A stretch of DNA of 7,974 bases from NCBI GenBank assembly GCA_900550525.1, contig URSN01000087.1, positions 1 to 7,974 on the forward strand, read 5' to 3'. Position 1 is the stretch's first letter, and every line of letters begins with the position of its first letter. A model generated the notes under the pieces. It was given only the letters and a program-made list of their open reading frames with translations, was not told the origin of the DNA and did no database searches. Position numbers and translations under genes: made by a program. The DNA comes from an uncultured Eubacteriales bacterium. Lineage in GTDB: Bacteria; Bacillota; Clostridia; Christensenellales; CAG-138. Shown here piece after piece: positions 7,400 through 7,974 of this stretch.

Positions 7400-7504
7400 T
7401 CAGGCGGCCGCGTCCGGGTCGGAGGGAAGGAGCGTGACCACGACGAGCTCCGGCCGGTTGATGATCCGCAGCGGCAGGATGCTGTTGCCCCGCCCCCAGC
7501 TGAC
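7400..7504 (-). pseudogene. C-terminal fragment of a calcineurin-like metallophosphoesterase
   Basis: Reading the minus strand, the last 34 codons before the TGA at 7402-7400 resemble the C-terminal strand region of bacterial calcineurin-like (YkuE/YaeI-type) metallophosphoesterases. The family pattern RG-x-GNS-x-(I/V)P-x-R-x-x-NRPE followed by V and T/L residues is met by GRGNSILPLRIINRPEL and VVVTL. Family members are usually 270-300 residues long, so some 90% of the gene is missing. The frame stays open to 7588, but beyond about 7504 its translation is only the antisense of the transporter and shows nothing of the phosphoesterase core (no GNHD or GHTH motifs). Its isoleucine codons are ATC, like the genes to the left. 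This is a remnant created by the junction, or the end of a gene cut by a contig chimera, not necessarily a decayed gene in a living genome. Confidence 0.6.
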
Positions 7505-7974
7505 GGCCCAGGCCATACTCCAGACCACGGACTCGGTGAGGGAGCTCACCTTCTGGGAGCTGGGCAAGGTGGGTTTCCCGCTCGTCATAGTGCTGGCCCT
7601 CTACTATCTGTTCATAGGCATACGCCTGCAGAAAAAGGTTTTCGACTTCCCCGAAGTCGAGGACCCCGCCCCCTCCGGGGACGGCGGACAGGTCCGCAGC
7701 AAGGCCAAGTGTATCACGGTCTGCCTCATCATGCTCGGCTGCGTGGCCGGCTGCTCGGCGGGCGTGTTTTCCTTCGGCACGGTCGGGGCCATTGCGGCCG
7801 CCCTGTGCATACTGACCGGCTGCATCTCCTTTGACAAGGCCTTCAAGTCCCTGGACTGGAACACCATCTGCGTCCTCGGCGGGGCCATGGGCATATCCAC
7901 CGCCCTGAACAAGAGCGGCGTTGTCCAGGCGGTCGCAGACATGATAATATCCGCCTTCGGCAGCGGGGCGAACC
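7434..7974 (+). CDS. Partial DASS/SLC13-type anion transporter, 5' truncated at a junction, open at the window end
   Basis: From about 7500 to the last base the + strand has an uninterrupted frame that reads like the middle of a divalent anion:sodium symporter (DASS/SLC13, ArsB/NhaD superfamily). It has LTFWELGKVGFPLVIV leading into a membrane segment (about residues 46-65 if counted from 7434), a charged loop, two further hydrophobic segments at about 93-131, then SLDWNTICVLGGAMGI and STALNKSGV, typical of the family's second half. Family members run about 430-600 residues, so the N-terminal half is missing on the left and the rest is beyond the window. The GTG at 7434 with GGAGG at 7421-7425 is the first plausible start, but residues 1-22 are antisense to the phosphoesterase fragment and look unlike a transporter, so this start is probably fortuitous. 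ATA is its main Ile codon (8 of 13), and it has seven cysteines in 160 residues, unlike its neighbours. Confidence 0.65.
   Translation, partial: MTTTSSGRLMIRSGRMLLPRPQLTAQAILQTTDSVRELTFWELGKVGFPLVIVLALYYLFIGIRLQKKVFDFPEVEDPAPSGDGGQVRSKAKCITVCLIMLGCVAGCSAGVFSFGTVGAIAAALCILTGCISFDKAFKSLDWNTICVLGGAMGISTALNKSGVVQAVADMIISAFGSGAN

Noticed and set aside
7283..7834. A 183-codon + strand frame crossing the junction
   Set aside because: It runs through the terminator hairpin and both gene fragments in a frame matching neither, and its translation is Arg/Gly/His-rich with no domain.
7604..7942. Minus-strand frame of 112 codons near the right end
   Set aside because: It is antisense to the transporter frame, which has the membrane segments and family motifs expected of real coding sequence.
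1..7974. CRISPR arrays, tRNA or rRNA genes, insertion sequences, long direct repeats
   Set aside because: By eye I saw no regularly spaced repeats, cloverleaf-like segments, rRNA sequence, transposase motifs or terminal inverted repeats on either strand, including at the junction near 7500.

Overview
The window is a very GC-rich piece of bacterial chromosome, with G or C at most third codon positions. The protein types point to a high-GC member of the Firmicutes/Clostridia: MutS2 with an Smr domain, an OmpR-type response regulator with a HAMP histidine kinase, a membrane-anchored HtrA with one PDZ domain, and purine-rich ribosome binding sites eight bases before most starts. The lineage is an inference from gene content and style; there is no rRNA or other marker. 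The 7974-base length and the abrupt end suggest a short contig.

Layout: (1) 45-1217, a class I/II PLP-dependent aminotransferase. (2) 1218-1314, a short gap with a 13-bp hairpin and a second small hairpin. (3) 1315-3660, mutS2, full length. (4) 3661-3750, a gap with a near-consensus sigma-A promoter with an extended -10. (5) 3751-4428 response regulator, 4444-5919 sensor kinase and 5921-7264 HtrA-like protease, all on the + strand, spaced 15 and 1 bases apart. They look like one transcription unit for sensing and repairing envelope stress: the kinase would sense outside the membrane, the regulator would act on DNA, and the protease would act on damaged exported proteins. (6) 7265-7399, a convergent intergenic space with a perfect 13-bp hairpin terminator. 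(7) 7400 to about 7504, minus strand, only the last 34 codons of a calcineurin-like metallophosphoesterase. (8) about 7500-7974, + strand, an internal part of a DASS/SLC13-type anion transporter that lacks its N-terminal half and runs off the window.

The most notable signal is the junction at about 7495-7510. There two unrelated genes on opposite strands are both cut in mid-sequence within a few bases of each other, and codon use changes sharply: ATA becomes the main isoleucine codon after the junction and is absent from htrA before it. This is best read as a chimeric contig join, or otherwise as a real rearrangement or transfer breakpoint. I found no convincing new biological system. Apart from the junction, the genes are of familiar types, with small oddities noted below.
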